From UBA6244 sp965140775 (lineage in GTDB: Bacteria; Bacteroidota; Bacteroidia; Bacteroidales; F082), in the NCBI GenBank assembly GCA_965140775.1, contig OZ223471.1, forward strand, positions 3,410,001 to 3,474,000: 64,000 nt of DNA, read 5' to 3'. Positions 20,457 through 29,134 of this stretch are shown here, one piece after another. Made by a program: the position numbers and the translations under genes. The notes beneath the pieces are model-generated. The model had not been told where the DNA came from. It did no database searches and saw only the letters and a list, made by a program, of their open reading frames with translations. Numbering within the stretch: the first letter of the stretch is position 1; each line of letters opens with the position of its first letter.

Positions 20457-21056
20457 TCAACCGAAACAATGACTCAGGGTCTCCTTAAGCGATCGGTAGC
20501 TGGTGCTGATGGCTTCACGACTTTCATCGGCATTTAACCAACGGGCTTCGGAAATTTGCTCATTTATCTGCGGCACCAGGGACTGATAGCCTTTGGCGTA
20601 CATGGCATACCAATGGGTACATTTTAAAATATGATGCGCTTTTTCCATATATATATGGTAGGTGTCGGGCAAAGGTTCCAGGATGTGAAGCGAATGAATT
20701 CCTGTTTCTTCACTTACTTCACGTAAGGCAGCTTCTTCAAAGGATTCTCCCGCTTCTACCTTGCCTTTGGGCAAATCCCACAAGCCAAATCGCTTGATGA
20801 AAAGAAATCGATGCTCATGGTTGTGTACCACACCGCCGGCGGCGTCCATCCATTTAAAATATTGGGCGAAGTCGAGAAAAAGTTTGTCAGGATCCAAATG
20901 TTGCAAACTGATATCTGCAGATAGTTGTCCCGATTTCAAACGCTTTACAAAACCGGAAACGGCTTCCGAATCCGAAATGAGAAGGGTGTCCGGCTCATGG
21001 TCGTACTTTTGTTTGGTAAAACAAATTTTTAAATCGTTTACAAAAACTGTTTTCAT
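20457..21056 (-). CDS. NUDIX hydrolase
   Basis: A 199-residue protein. The Nudix box (GX5EX7REUXEEXGU) occupies about 98-120, with REVSEET at 112-118 carrying the metal ligands. The roughly 70-residue N-terminal extension lacks a known motif. Substrate is unknown. It is divergent to pyrE, and its -7 box ends four bases before the ATG, which suggests a leaderless mRNA. Confidence 0.85.
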   Translation of the reverse strand: MKTVFVNDLKICFTKQKYDHEPDTLLISDSEAVSGFVKRLKSGQLSADISLQHLDPDKLFLDFAQYFKWMDAAGGVVHNHEHRFLFIKRFGLWDLPKGKVEAGESFEEAALREVSEETGIHSLHILEPLPDTYHIYMEKAHHILKCTHWYAMYAKGYQSLVPQINEQISEARWLNADESREAISTSYRSLKETLSHCFG

Positions 21057-21060
21057 TCAA

Positions 21061-21068
21061 CAAAATTA
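21061..21068 (-). promoter_or_regulatory. -7 box abutting the nudix start codon
   Basis: Minus strand TAATTTTG, a perfect TAnnTTTG match, with four bases between it and the ATG (21056-21054). Transcription would start at or beside the initiation codon. No clear -33 TTG was found. Confidence 0.5.
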
Positions 21069-21124
21069 ATGTAAAAAACGTTTTTGTAACGAGAGACAGG
21101 ATATCATCGTCGTAAAAAAATGCG

Positions 21125-21132
21125 TAGGTTTG
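21125..21132 (+). promoter_or_regulatory. -7 box abutting the pyrE start codon
   Basis: TAGGTTTG, a perfect TAnnTTTG match, with four bases between it and the ATG at 21137. It mirrors the box for the divergent nudix gene. The -33 region has no obvious TTG. Confidence 0.5.
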
Positions 21133-21136
21133 CAGC

Positions 21137-21790
21137 ATGAATATTGACCAAGAAACAGCCGACAGAGTTTCGGCTAACCTACTTCAGATTAAAGCTGTAA
21201 AACTGAACAACAGTCAGCCTTTTACCTGGGCATCAGGCTTAAAGTCGCCCATTTATTGCGACAACCGCATCAGTCTTAGCTATCCCAAAATCCGCACCTA
21301 CATCCGTCAGCAGCTAAGCAGAGCCATTACCGACCACTTTGGCAATGCGGATGTGATTGCGGGAGTGGCCACCGCCGGCATCCCACAAGGAGCTTTGGTT
21401 GCCCAGGAGCTGGGGTTACCCTTTGCCTATGTACGTGCGTCGGCCAAAGAACACGGTTTGACCAACAAAATAGAAGGCGTAGTCAACAGTGGACAAACTG
21501 TGGTAGTGGTAGAAGATTTGGTAAGTACCGGAAAAAGCAGCCTGGAAGCGGTAAAAGCATTGCGCGAAATTGGTGCCAAGGTATCAGGGATGGTGGCTAT
21601 TTTTTCTTACGGTTTGCCGGTGGCAGCCCAGAATTTTGCAGCAGCCGACTGCAAACTAATTACCCTCTCCGATTACGACTCGCTTATCAGCAAAGCCGTT
21701 GAAGATGAGTATATTTCAAAAAAAGATGAGGTTTCGCTGCGTGAATGGCGAAACGACCCCAAAGCCTGGAGCGATCATCACAATCAATAG
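21137..21790 (+). CDS. pyrE: Orotate phosphoribosyltransferase
   Basis: A 217-residue enzyme joining orotate to PRPP to give OMP in pyrimidine synthesis. The PRPP-binding loop VVVVEDLVSTGKSS is at 122-135. The substrate region WASGLKSPIYCDNR lies near 31-44, and the flexible catalytic loop (RASAKEHGLTNKIEG) near 100-114. Length is normal. It is followed after 21 bases by the SRPBCC gene. Confidence 0.96.
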   Translation: MNIDQETADRVSANLLQIKAVKLNNSQPFTWASGLKSPIYCDNRISLSYPKIRTYIRQQLSRAITDHFGNADVIAGVATAGIPQGALVAQELGLPFAYVRASAKEHGLTNKIEGVVNSGQTVVVVEDLVSTGKSSLEAVKALREIGAKVSGMVAIFSYGLPVAAQNFAAADCKLITLSDYDSLISKAVEDEYISKKDEVSLREWRNDPKAWSDHHNQ

Positions 21791-21811
21791 AATACAAAAA
21801 TTAGCCCACCC

Positions 21812-22207
21812 ATGAAAATTGAAGGTAAAACCACAACTATCAACAAAACCACACAAGAAGTTTATCAGTTTTTAAACGACTTCAACAATTTTGAGCAATT
21901 GATGCCCGAACAAATTACCAATTGGGTATCTGATGAAAAAAGCTGTTCGTTTACCATTCAAGGGATGGCCAACATCAAACTTGTTTTTGGAGAAAACAAA
22001 CCCAATAGCCATGTGGAATTGCTTCCCGTTGGAAAAACACCCTTTAGCTTTAGTTTGCATGCCAACCTGACAGCAGAAGGCGACAAAACACGGGCTTTGG
22101 TATATCTGGATGCCGACCTCAATCCCATGTTGGCCATGATGGCCAAACGTCCCATGGAGAATTTGGTTAACGTAATGGCCGAAAATCTTCAAAAGATTCT
22201 GGGTTAA
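21812..22207 (+). CDS. SRPBCC (START-like) family protein
   Basis: A 131-residue single-domain protein of the helix-grip/START fold that binds hydrophobic ligands. The N-terminal strand-helix (EGKTTTINKTTQEVYQFLNDFNNF) and a long C-terminal amphipathic helix (MENLVNVMAENLQKIL) are typical. The ligand is unknown. The pairing pyrE-SRPBCC-birA-rsfS-ftsH recurs in Bacteroidota. The stop codon is one base from the stop of convergent birA. Confidence 0.75.
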   Translation: MKIEGKTTTINKTTQEVYQFLNDFNNFEQLMPEQITNWVSDEKSCSFTIQGMANIKLVFGENKPNSHVELLPVGKTPFSFSLHANLTAEGDKTRALVYLDADLNPMLAMMAKRPMENLVNVMAENLQKILG

Positions 22208-22208
22208 G

Positions 22209-22958
22209 TTAAATAACAAAGGTAATTTCCTTGAATTGATATGGTCGGATGACACCATCATCGGTTCGTACTTGTAGTCGGCCAAATTCGTCAACACCCT
22301 CGATTACTGCTTCTAAAAGTTGGTTATCCACTTGGTAGATTGCCCGCTCTCCCCTCCTGAATAATTTGGCATGATACTGATTTTCAATACTTTTTATTCC
22401 TGACATGGAATTGGTTAAACGATAATATTCAGCAATGGAATTGGCCAACTGCAACCGGAACTCCGGCAACGAAATTTCTGTATGCGTCAGTTGTTGCAAG
22501 GACACCGGATTGGGAATAAGGTGGCTAAAAACCAGTTGATTTACGTTGATTCCCAGTCCGGCTACTGCAAAATCAATCACATGTCCGCGAATGGTATTCT
22601 GAAAAAGAATTCCTCCAATTTTCAGGTTATTGACATACAAATCGTTGGGCCATTTTATTCGGCACAATTCACGGGGTAAGCGGTTTTGTATTACCTGTAT
22701 AACCGCCAGAGAGATCACTTGTGTGAGTATAAATTGACGGGCCGGTTCCACATGATGGGGCTGCAAGATAAACGAACAAAGCAGGTTTTTGCCCGGGTCA
22801 CTTTGCCAAACGTTTCCGGCATAGCCGCGTCCTTGTGTTTGCCACTGAGCGCAAATCACGTCACCCTCGCGAGCTTTTCCCTCAGCTATTCGACTTATTG
22901 CCAGGTCGTTGGTGGAGTTTACTTCGCCGAATTCGATAAAATTAAAATCGTTTTTCAT
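22209..22958 (-). CDS. birA: Biotin-[acetyl-CoA-carboxylase] ligase
   Basis: A 249-residue enzyme that makes biotinyl-AMP and biotinylates carboxyl-carrier proteins. It starts at the catalytic domain: VNSTND near 13-18, the ligand loop QTQGRGYAGNVW at 40-51 (variant of GRGRxGxxW), and KWPNDLYVNNLKIGG at 102-116 with the catalytic Lys. There is no N-terminal winged helix, so it cannot act as a DNA-binding repressor like E. coli BirA. I chose ATG 22958 over an in-frame start 60 bases upstream because homologues begin a few residues before EFGEVNSTN. Confidence 0.92.
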   Translation of the reverse strand: MKNDFNFIEFGEVNSTNDLAISRIAEGKAREGDVICAQWQTQGRGYAGNVWQSDPGKNLLCSFILQPHHVEPARQFILTQVISLAVIQVIQNRLPRELCRIKWPNDLYVNNLKIGGILFQNTIRGHVIDFAVAGLGINVNQLVFSHLIPNPVSLQQLTHTEISLPEFRLQLANSIAEYYRLTNSMSGIKSIENQYHAKLFRRGERAIYQVDNQLLEAVIEGVDEFGRLQVRTDDGVIRPYQFKEITFVI

Positions 22959-23085
22959 AGGAAAACACAACTTATTTTTTTGGGATATCGTGCGCAAAAC
23001 ACAACCTCCAAACAGCATGATTGATGTAAATAATTATCAAAGATGCGACTTTTCTTCAGAAAACCATTCAAACAAACATTTTCGT

Positions 23086-23093
23086 TATTTTTG
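23086..23093 (+). promoter_or_regulatory. -7 box upstream of rsfS
   Basis: TATTTTTG, a perfect TAnnTTTG match, 22 bases before the rsfS ATG. No well-spaced TTG upstream. It would drive rsfS and probably ftsH and the LUD gene. Confidence 0.45.
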
Positions 23094-23115
23094 CCACCTA
23101 ATTAAACATCATTTC

Positions 23116-23493
23116 ATGACCAAAAAAGCTGAGCGCGACAGTGCCGAACAAATACTTGCCCAGGTTGTTGCAGGAATGCAGGAAAAAAAAGCAAAAAACA
23201 TTGTTAGCATAAATCTTAAATCTATCCATCACGCAGTTACCCAGTACTATGTAATTTGCCATGCCACCTCCAAAACCCAGGTGGGTGCCATTTCGGACAG
23301 CGTGGAAGAGTTTGTACATAAAAACTGCGGCCTAAAACCCTTTCATCGCGAAGGAGTTGAGAATTCGGAATGGATTTTGATAGATTATTTCGACGTGGTG
23401 GTTCACATCTTTCTGGAAGACGTAAGAAACTTCTATAAGATTGAAAACCTGTGGGCTGATGGCCCGCTGACCAAACACCCCAGCGATGAATAA
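23116..23493 (+). CDS. rsfS: Ribosomal silencing factor RsfS
   Basis: A 125-residue protein that binds L14 on the 50S subunit and blocks subunit joining under starvation. Family signatures are present: VSINLKSIHHAVTQYYVICHATSKTQVGAI in the centre and EGVENSEWILIDYFDVVVHIF followed by RNFYKIENLW. I chose ATG 23116; the frame is open 207 bases further upstream but that part overlaps the birA 5' region and is not protein-like. ftsH begins 26 bases after the stop. Confidence 0.95.
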   Translation: MTKKAERDSAEQILAQVVAGMQEKKAKNIVSINLKSIHHAVTQYYVICHATSKTQVGAISDSVEEFVHKNCGLKPFHREGVENSEWILIDYFDVVVHIFLEDVRNFYKIENLWADGPLTKHPSDE

Positions 23494-23519
23494 ATTACAT
23501 ATTGAAATTTAAGGACATA

Positions 23520-25586
23520 ATGGCAGAAGAAAATAACAATACTTCAAAAAAAGACCAGGAACCAAAAGATTCGAAAAATCTTTTTTCAAACTTGACGGGT
23601 TCAGGTAAAGACGGGAAGCCAAAATTCAATTTTTATTGGATTTATGGCATTCTGGCAGTGGTGCTCTTTGGCATTCAGTTTCTCAACATGGGAGAGGAAA
23701 GCAAACAAACCGACTGGCGCGAACTCAAAGCCATGATTGAAGACAATGATGTGGCCAAGATTATTCTGGTAAACAAAGAAACCGCCGAGATTTTTATCAA
23801 AGAAGAATCGCTCTCCAAAGAAAAATACAAAGACCTGAAAAAAGGAAACGCCATTACCGGTAAAACGCCTCAGTACTACTACAATGTGGGGTCGGTTGAC
23901 AAGTTTTACGAAGATGTGGAAGAAGCCCAGAAAGGAAAAGACAATCCGGTATATGTGGAAACCGAAATACGACACGATTGGGGTGGTGAAATCCTCAACT
24001 GGATACTCTTCCCCGCATTGCTAATTGGTGTTTGGTTCCTCTTCATGCGCATGATGAGCCGCGGAGGCGGAGGTGCAGGCGGACAACTGTTCAACATTGG
24101 CAAATCGAAAGCCCAGGTTTACGACAAAAAAACCAGCGTCAACATCACCTTTAAGGATGTGGCAGGTTTGGCCGAAGCCAAAGTGGAAATAAAAGAAATA
24201 GTGGATTTTTTGCGCACTCCCGACAAGTACACCAAACTAGGTGGAAAAATACCCAGAGGCGTATTGTTGGTAGGCCCTCCCGGAACAGGTAAAACTTTGT
24301 TGGCCAAATCAGTAGCAGGCGAAGCTCATGTGCCTTTTTACTCCATCTCCGGTTCCGACTTTGTGGAAATGTTTGTGGGGGTAGGCGCCTCCCGTGTACG
24401 CGACCTTTTTAAACAAGCCAAAGAAAAATCGCCCAGTATCATTTTCATTGATGAAATTGATGCCATCGGACGTGCCCGTGGAAAAAACGCCATGAGTGGA
24501 GCCAACGACGAACGTGAAAATACACTCAACCAGCTACTTACAGAAATGGACGGCTTCACACCCAATTCCGGTGTAATTATTCTGGCAGCCACCAACCGTG
24601 CCGACATCCTCGACAAGGCCTTGATGCGTGCCGGACGTTTCGACCGACAGATATATGTTGAATTGCCCGACATCGAGGAGCGTAAGGAAATCTTTGCCGT
24701 CCATACCAAACCTTTAACCATCGACCATTCGGTAAACATCGATTTTCTGGCCAAACAAACTCCGGGATTTTCAGGTGCCGACATTGCCAATGTGTGTAAC
24801 GAATCGGCCCTGATTGCCGCACGTACCGACCACGATGCCATTACCAAACAGGATTTTATGGATGCCATCGACCGGATTATCGGCGGTTTGGAAAAAAAGA
24901 ACAAAATTATTTCACCCAACGAAAAACGGGTGGTAGCCTTTCATGAAGCTGGTCATGCATCGGCCAGCTGGCTGCTCGAACACGCCCATCCTTTGGTAAA
25001 AGTGACCATCGTTCCGCGCGGAAAATCTCTGGGCGCAGCCTGGTACCTGCCCGAAGAACGCCAAATAACCACCTACGAACAAATGTTCGATGAACTTGTG
25101 GCTACTTTGGGAGGAAGGGCCGCCGAACAAGTGGTGTTTGGTAAAATTTCTACCGGCGCCCTCAACGACCTTGAAAAAGTTACCAAACAAGCTTATGCCA
25201 TGGTTTCATACTACGGATTAAGCAAAAAAATTGGCAACCTGAGTTATTATGATTCATCAGGTCAGTCGGAATACGCCTTCAACAAGCCTTTCAGTGAAAA
25301 AACCAGTGAACTGATCGACCAGGAAGTGAGTGAAATTGTTGAAACAGCCTACAAAAAAGCCATAGAGGTGCTTACGAACAACCGTGCTGAATTGGAAAAA
25401 CTGGCCAACAAACTCCTTGAAAAAGAGGTAATTTTTAAAGAAGATCTGGAAGAAATATTTGGAAAAAGACCCTGGGATGCTCCCGAAACCACCATACCTG
25501 AAGTAAAAAGTACCGACATCCCGGTTCCCGATATTACTGTTCCCGAAGACCCGACTCAACCACCATCGTCGGTGGATATTGCCTGA
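23520..25586 (+). CDS. ftsH: ATP-dependent zinc metalloprotease FtsH
   Basis: A 688-residue membrane AAA+ protease that degrades membrane and regulatory proteins. Two membrane helices (about 38-56 and 160-175) flank a periplasmic domain. The AAA module has Walker A GPPGTGKT at 252-259, Walker B FIDEID near 309-314 and the pore motif FVGVGASRVR. The protease domain has HEAGH at 475-479. The C-terminal tail (about 650-688) is acidic and Pro/Thr-rich. I preferred ATG 23520 over an in-frame TTG at 23502. Confidence 0.97.
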   Translation: MAEENNNTSKKDQEPKDSKNLFSNLTGSGKDGKPKFNFYWIYGILAVVLFGIQFLNMGEESKQTDWRELKAMIEDNDVAKIILVNKETAEIFIKEESLSKEKYKDLKKGNAITGKTPQYYYNVGSVDKFYEDVEEAQKGKDNPVYVETEIRHDWGGEILNWILFPALLIGVWFLFMRMMSRGGGGAGGQLFNIGKSKAQVYDKKTSVNITFKDVAGLAEAKVEIKEIVDFLRTPDKYTKLGGKIPRGVLLVGPPGTGKTLLAKSVAGEAHVPFYSISGSDFVEMFVGVGASRVRDLFKQAKEKSPSIIFIDEIDAIGRARGKNAMSGANDERENTLNQLLTEMDGFTPNSGVIILAATNRADILDKALMRAGRFDRQIYVELPDIEERKEIFAVHTKPLTIDHSVNIDFLAKQTPGFSGADIANVCNESALIAARTDHDAITKQDFMDAIDRIIGGLEKKNKIISPNEKRVVAFHEAGHASASWLLEHAHPLVKVTIVPRGKSLGAAWYLPEERQITTYEQMFDELVATLGGRAAEQVVFGKISTGALNDLEKVTKQAYAMVSYYGLSKKIGNLSYYDSSGQSEYAFNKPFSEKTSELIDQEVSEIVETAYKKAIEVLTNNRAELEKLANKLLEKEVIFKEDLEEIFGKRPWDAPETTIPEVKSTDIPVPDITVPEDPTQPPSSVDIA

Positions 25587-25603
25587 TTTTTTGAGCATCT
25601 GAT

Positions 25604-26239
25604 ATGGAAGAAAGTACCACCAAAGAAAAAATCCTGAAATCAGTTCGTAACGCACTGATTAACAAAACGGATTCACCCTTTAAGAATGTTGACTTTTCAG
25701 GCGAACTGTTTCAGGCGCAGAAGGAAGTTCCTGAAGTGGAGTTTGCACTGAACCTGAACGAAGCCGGTGGCACTTTTATATATTGTGACAACGAAAAGGA
25801 TTTCCTCAACAACCTGCAGGCGTTGATGTTGCAGCAGGGCTGGCAAGTGCTTAACTCAACGGATCACCAATTGATCAACCTCCTGAATGGAGGAGGCATC
25901 AAAACCAATACTCCTGAAAAGAAAATAGGTTTTGATGCAAGCATCACTCGCTGTGAGTTTTTGGTGTCACGGTTTGGCAGTGTGGTGGTTTCATCCCAAT
26001 TGGCGGCAAGAAACATGTTTGTGGCAGCAGATACCCACATTGTTGTCGCCAAAGCATCACAGGTGGTACGCGAGCTAAAAGATGCCCTGTCGGCTATCCG
26101 CATTAAATACAACGGACGACTTCCCAGTCAAATTACACTGATAACAGGACCAAGCCGTACCGCCGACATCGAAAAAACGCTTATTATTGGAGCACACGGC
26201 GCTAAGAATTTGATCGTGTTTATGATAGATGATATATAA
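25604..26239 (+). CDS. LUD-domain (LutC-like) protein
   Basis: A 211-residue protein matching the LUD/LutC fold. In lactate-utilisation operons LutC works with the iron-sulfur proteins LutA and LutB. Neither is here, and the protein is the only LUD domain in an ftsH operon. Landmarks include ASITRCEFLVSRFGSVVVSS near 107-126 and the C-terminal GPSRTADIEKTLIIGAHGA, the most conserved part of the family. The first 45 residues vary. Its function in this context is unknown. It follows ftsH by 17 bases. Confidence 0.8.
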   Translation: MEESTTKEKILKSVRNALINKTDSPFKNVDFSGELFQAQKEVPEVEFALNLNEAGGTFIYCDNEKDFLNNLQALMLQQGWQVLNSTDHQLINLLNGGGIKTNTPEKKIGFDASITRCEFLVSRFGSVVVSSQLAARNMFVAADTHIVVAKASQVVRELKDALSAIRIKYNGRLPSQITLITGPSRTADIEKTLIIGAHGAKNLIVFMIDDI

Positions 26240-26267
26240 GCCATAAGAGGTATATCACTTGATTTTG

Positions 26268-26275
26268 TACTTTTG
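26268..26275 (+). promoter_or_regulatory. -7 box upstream of cdsA
   Basis: TACTTTTG, a perfect TAnnTTTG match in the 68-base gap between the LUD gene and cdsA, 32 bases before the TTG start. It may give cdsA-psd an independent promoter. Confidence 0.4.
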
Positions 26276-26307
26276 CACACTTTAACGTTTAAAAAAACTG
26301 CCCGCAT

Positions 26308-27111
26308 TTGAAAGAGATTGTTACCAGAACACTGACAGGAAGTATCTTTATTGTAACCGTAGTAGGTTCAATGATGCTGCATCCTCTGGCGTTTTTCGTG
26401 GTGATGGGCGTGTATGCAGTTATCGGTCTGGCAGAGTTTTTTAGGCTTACCATTGGCAAAGGCAGCTACTTTGTCACCCTGATTCCGGGGTTACTTACCT
26501 ACAGTGTGATCGGACTTATCGGACTTCGTTACCTACCCCTGAAAATAGCCTTGTTGCTTATTCCCTTGGTCTTTCTGGTGATGGCCATGGAACTGTTCCG
26601 AAAAAACGGATCCTGGCAAAAATTGTCCTATTATCTGGTATCGCTGATTTATGTGGCACTGCCCTTTGGCCTGATGAATTTCTTTTTTTATCTGCAATCG
26701 GATGACAATCAGATGTTGCCATTGCTTAGTTTGTTTGTTCTGGTTTGGACCGGCGATGTTTTTGCTTACCTCAGCGGGACTTTTTTTGGCAAACACAAGT
26801 TGTTTCCACGTATTTCTCCAAAAAAAACCTGGGAGGGAAGTATCGGCGGACTTCTGTTTGCCTTGGTTGCAGCCTATATTTTCTACCTGCTGGCCGGACA
26901 TTTCTCCCTTGAAATATGGCTGAGTTACGCGGCCATTCTGGTGGTTGCGGCCACCATTGGCGACCTGGCCGAATCCATGCTGAAAAGAAACTCCGGAGTA
27001 AAAGACTCAGGAACCCTTTTCCCCGGACACGGGGGCGTACTGGATCGATTCGATGCCGTATTGTTCGCCACACCCTTTGCCCTTGTTTTTCTTAACTTTG
27101 TACTAAAATGA
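26308..27111 (+). CDS. cdsA: Phosphatidate cytidylyltransferase
   Basis: A 267-residue inner-membrane enzyme making CDP-diacylglycerol from phosphatidate and CTP. About eight membrane helices are visible. The family signature is complete near the C-terminus: SMLKRNSGVKDSG followed by LFPGHGGVLDRFD. The start is TTG 26308; the first downstream ATG would cut into the first membrane helix. The gene overlaps psd by four bases (ATGA), which points to translational coupling of consecutive phospholipid steps. Confidence 0.95.
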   Translation: MKEIVTRTLTGSIFIVTVVGSMMLHPLAFFVVMGVYAVIGLAEFFRLTIGKGSYFVTLIPGLLTYSVIGLIGLRYLPLKIALLLIPLVFLVMAMELFRKNGSWQKLSYYLVSLIYVALPFGLMNFFFYLQSDDNQMLPLLSLFVLVWTGDVFAYLSGTFFGKHKLFPRISPKKTWEGSIGGLLFALVAAYIFYLLAGHFSLEIWLSYAAILVVAATIGDLAESMLKRNSGVKDSGTLFPGHGGVLDRFDAVLFATPFALVFLNFVLK

Positions 27112-27761
27112 AAATACACCACGAAGGATATAAAATCATTTTTTTCACCCTGATTATTGTTGGTGTGCTGGGCACCCTTGCGTATCTGTATATTCCCTAC
27201 GTGATTTTGAAATCCGTTATTTTGGCCGGACTTGCCACCGAATTGATTTGGACGGTGAGTTTTTTTCGTGTTCCAAACCGAGCCACCAACCACATGGCCA
27301 ACGGCATTCTTTCGGCAGCTGACGGACAAGTGGTAACCATTGAAGAAGTGGAAGAAAACGAGTACTTCAACGGTAAATGTATGATGATCAGCGTGTTTAT
27401 GTCACCTTTCAATGTACATGTCAATTGGTATCCCATGGATGGCGAGGTGTCGTACACCCAATATCATCCGGGAAAATACCTAGCAGCCTACAATCCCAAA
27501 TCGTCGGTGCTTAACGAACGAAACACGGTGGTAGTGACCAACAAAGACGGTCAATCGGTGCTCATGAGGCAGATTGCAGGCGTGATGGCACGGCGCATTA
27601 TCAGCTATGCAAAAAAAGGAGATGTGGCCACCCAGGGAGGCGAATTTGGCATCATCAGGTTTGGTTCACGGGTGGATTTCTTTATGCCTCCCGACGTTAC
27701 GGTAAAGGTGAAAATTGGCGACAAGGTGAAAGCCAAACAGACTGTAATTGCCCATTTTTAG
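27108..27761 (+). CDS. psd: Phosphatidylserine decarboxylase-family protein
   Basis: A 217-residue member of the short, proteobacterial/archaeal-like Psd branch that makes phosphatidylethanolamine. Two N-terminal membrane helices (about 11-45) precede the catalytic part. The self-cleavage site is GS at 186-187 in RFGSRVDFF; cleavage creates the pyruvoyl group on the small subunit (30 residues here). The MSPFNVHVNWYP block near 101-112 is also diagnostic. Length suits the short form. It is co-translated with cdsA. Confidence 0.93.
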   Translation: MKIHHEGYKIIFFTLIIVGVLGTLAYLYIPYVILKSVILAGLATELIWTVSFFRVPNRATNHMANGILSAADGQVVTIEEVEENEYFNGKCMMISVFMSPFNVHVNWYPMDGEVSYTQYHPGKYLAAYNPKSSVLNERNTVVVTNKDGQSVLMRQIAGVMARRIISYAKKGDVATQGGEFGIIRFGSRVDFFMPPDVTVKVKIGDKVKAKQTVIAHF

Positions 27762-27772
27762 GTCACCCGGCA

Positions 27773-28471
27773 TTACAATAAATTTTCCAGCTCCTTTAAA
27801 TCACGAATGTAGTAAGTAGCCGCATCTGCGGGATGAAGGCAGTACGGATCGAAAAGTACCTGGTCCATCCCCACAAGCTTTGCCCCGAGAATGTCCACAC
27901 CCAAATCATCACCAATCATCAGACTTTCGGAAGGTAGCGCTCCGGTTTGCCCAAAAGCAAAATGAAAGATGGCCTCATCCGGTTTTTTAGCACCGGCATC
28001 TTCGGAAGTGATCACCTGAATAAAATACTGACGCAAGTCAGAACACTGCAATTTGACCTCCTGCACTTCACTAAACCCATTGGTAATCAAGTGCAATTGA
28101 TATTTTGGTTGCAAATAGCGGAGTATCTCGTGACTGTATGGAAACAAATTGACCTTGCGCGGGCTTTCCTCCACGTAATAGTCACCTATTTCCTCAGCCA
28201 TTTCCGGATTGTGGATGCCAAAATCCTTTAAAGTCAGATTAAAACGAAGACCCCTCAGCACCTCTTTTTCTATTTTACCCTCACGATACAAGTCCCATAG
28301 ATGTTCGTTGTGATGGGTATAGGTATCAAAAAACTGTTGGGGTGAACCGATACCGGCAGCTTGAAAACCAAAACGATGGTAAATATCCTCGAAAGTTTCG
28401 GCAGCACTTTTTTCAAAATCCCAAAGGGTACGGTCGAGGTCGAAGAATAAATGTTTGTACTTACTATTCAA
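27773..28471 (-). CDS. YjjG-family HAD 5'-nucleotidase
   Basis: A 232-residue HAD phosphatase. Motif I is DLDRT (nucleophile D11, acid D13; Arg14 is typical of YjjG), motif II lies in HLITNGFSEVQ, and motif III in GAKKPDEAIF with GDDLGVDILGA. YjjG-type enzymes remove phosphate from non-canonical pyrimidine nucleotides. The start is probably TTG 28471, 10 codons before the motif; an upstream frame exists to 28594 but is not protein-like and overlaps the promoter of the thioesterase gene. It converges with psd, 11 bases apart. Confidence 0.85.
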   Translation of the reverse strand: MNSKYKHLFFDLDRTLWDFEKSAAETFEDIYHRFGFQAAGIGSPQQFFDTYTHHNEHLWDLYREGKIEKEVLRGLRFNLTLKDFGIHNPEMAEEIGDYYVEESPRKVNLFPYSHEILRYLQPKYQLHLITNGFSEVQEVKLQCSDLRQYFIQVITSEDAGAKKPDEAIFHFAFGQTGALPSESLMIGDDLGVDILGAKLVGMDQVLFDPYCLHPADAATYYIRDLKELENLL

Positions 28472-28579
28472 AACAAAATTTTCGGGCAAATGTACTGTTT
28501 TTCGGCTTGATACTCGAACACACCAGGCAAAACCAATCAAAGTTAAACCCGATTGCAATCGATTGTGCCCACGATTTGT

Positions 28580-28587
28580 TACCTTTG
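28580..28587 (+). promoter_or_regulatory. -7 box upstream of the thioesterase-gapA pair
   Basis: TACCTTTG, a perfect TAnnTTTG match, 60 bases before the thioesterase ATG. TTG elements lie 14 and 24 bases upstream, neither ideally spaced. Confidence 0.4.
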
Positions 28588-28647
28588 CACCCACTTATTT
28601 AATCGACTATCATTGATGAACTACCATCATTTTTCAAGTCCCGAATT

Positions 28648-29100
28648 ATGAATGCATCCGGCAACCTTATCCTCGAGAGGCTCATCGCCCAAAAGGGAAA
28701 AAAATTCACCCATTCACCTTCACCGTTTACCATGTGGCTCGACCCCATCATTCTCGACGTGGCCGAGGGCGAAATCACCTTTGAGTACGAAGTACGTCAC
28801 GACATGACCAACCCCATTAAAACCCTCCATGGTGGAGCCATTGCAGGCATTATGGACGACAGCATTGGTGCGGCTGTGTACTCGCTTGGGCTAAAAGACC
28901 TGTTTACCACGGTAAACCTGAATGTGGACTACTTTGCTCCGGCCATTCATGGCCATGTGATCACCTCCCATGCTCAGGTGATAAAAAGAGGGCGCCAGAT
29001 TGTTCATGTTATCTGCGAACTTCGGCATAAAGAAACCAACAAGGTACTTGCCCGGGGTTCGTCGAATTTAATTAAACTGGAAAGAAAAATAAATATCTGA
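28648..29100 (+). CDS. PaaI-type hotdog thioesterase
   Basis: A 150-residue hotdog-fold acyl-CoA thioesterase. The HGG oxyanion motif (LHGGAIAGIMDDSIGAA, about 59-75) and the following Asp are the active-site elements of the PaaI subgroup. The thioester substrate is not predictable. It is 34 bases upstream of gapA on the same strand. A second hotdog protein is encoded at 56802 in the menaquinone cluster. Confidence 0.85.
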   Translation: MNASGNLILERLIAQKGKKFTHSPSPFTMWLDPIILDVAEGEITFEYEVRHDMTNPIKTLHGGAIAGIMDDSIGAAVYSLGLKDLFTTVNLNVDYFAPAIHGHVITSHAQVIKRGRQIVHVICELRHKETNKVLARGSSNLIKLERKINI

Positions 29101-29134
29101 CCCACAGATCTCAACATATCAATGTAATGTTATC

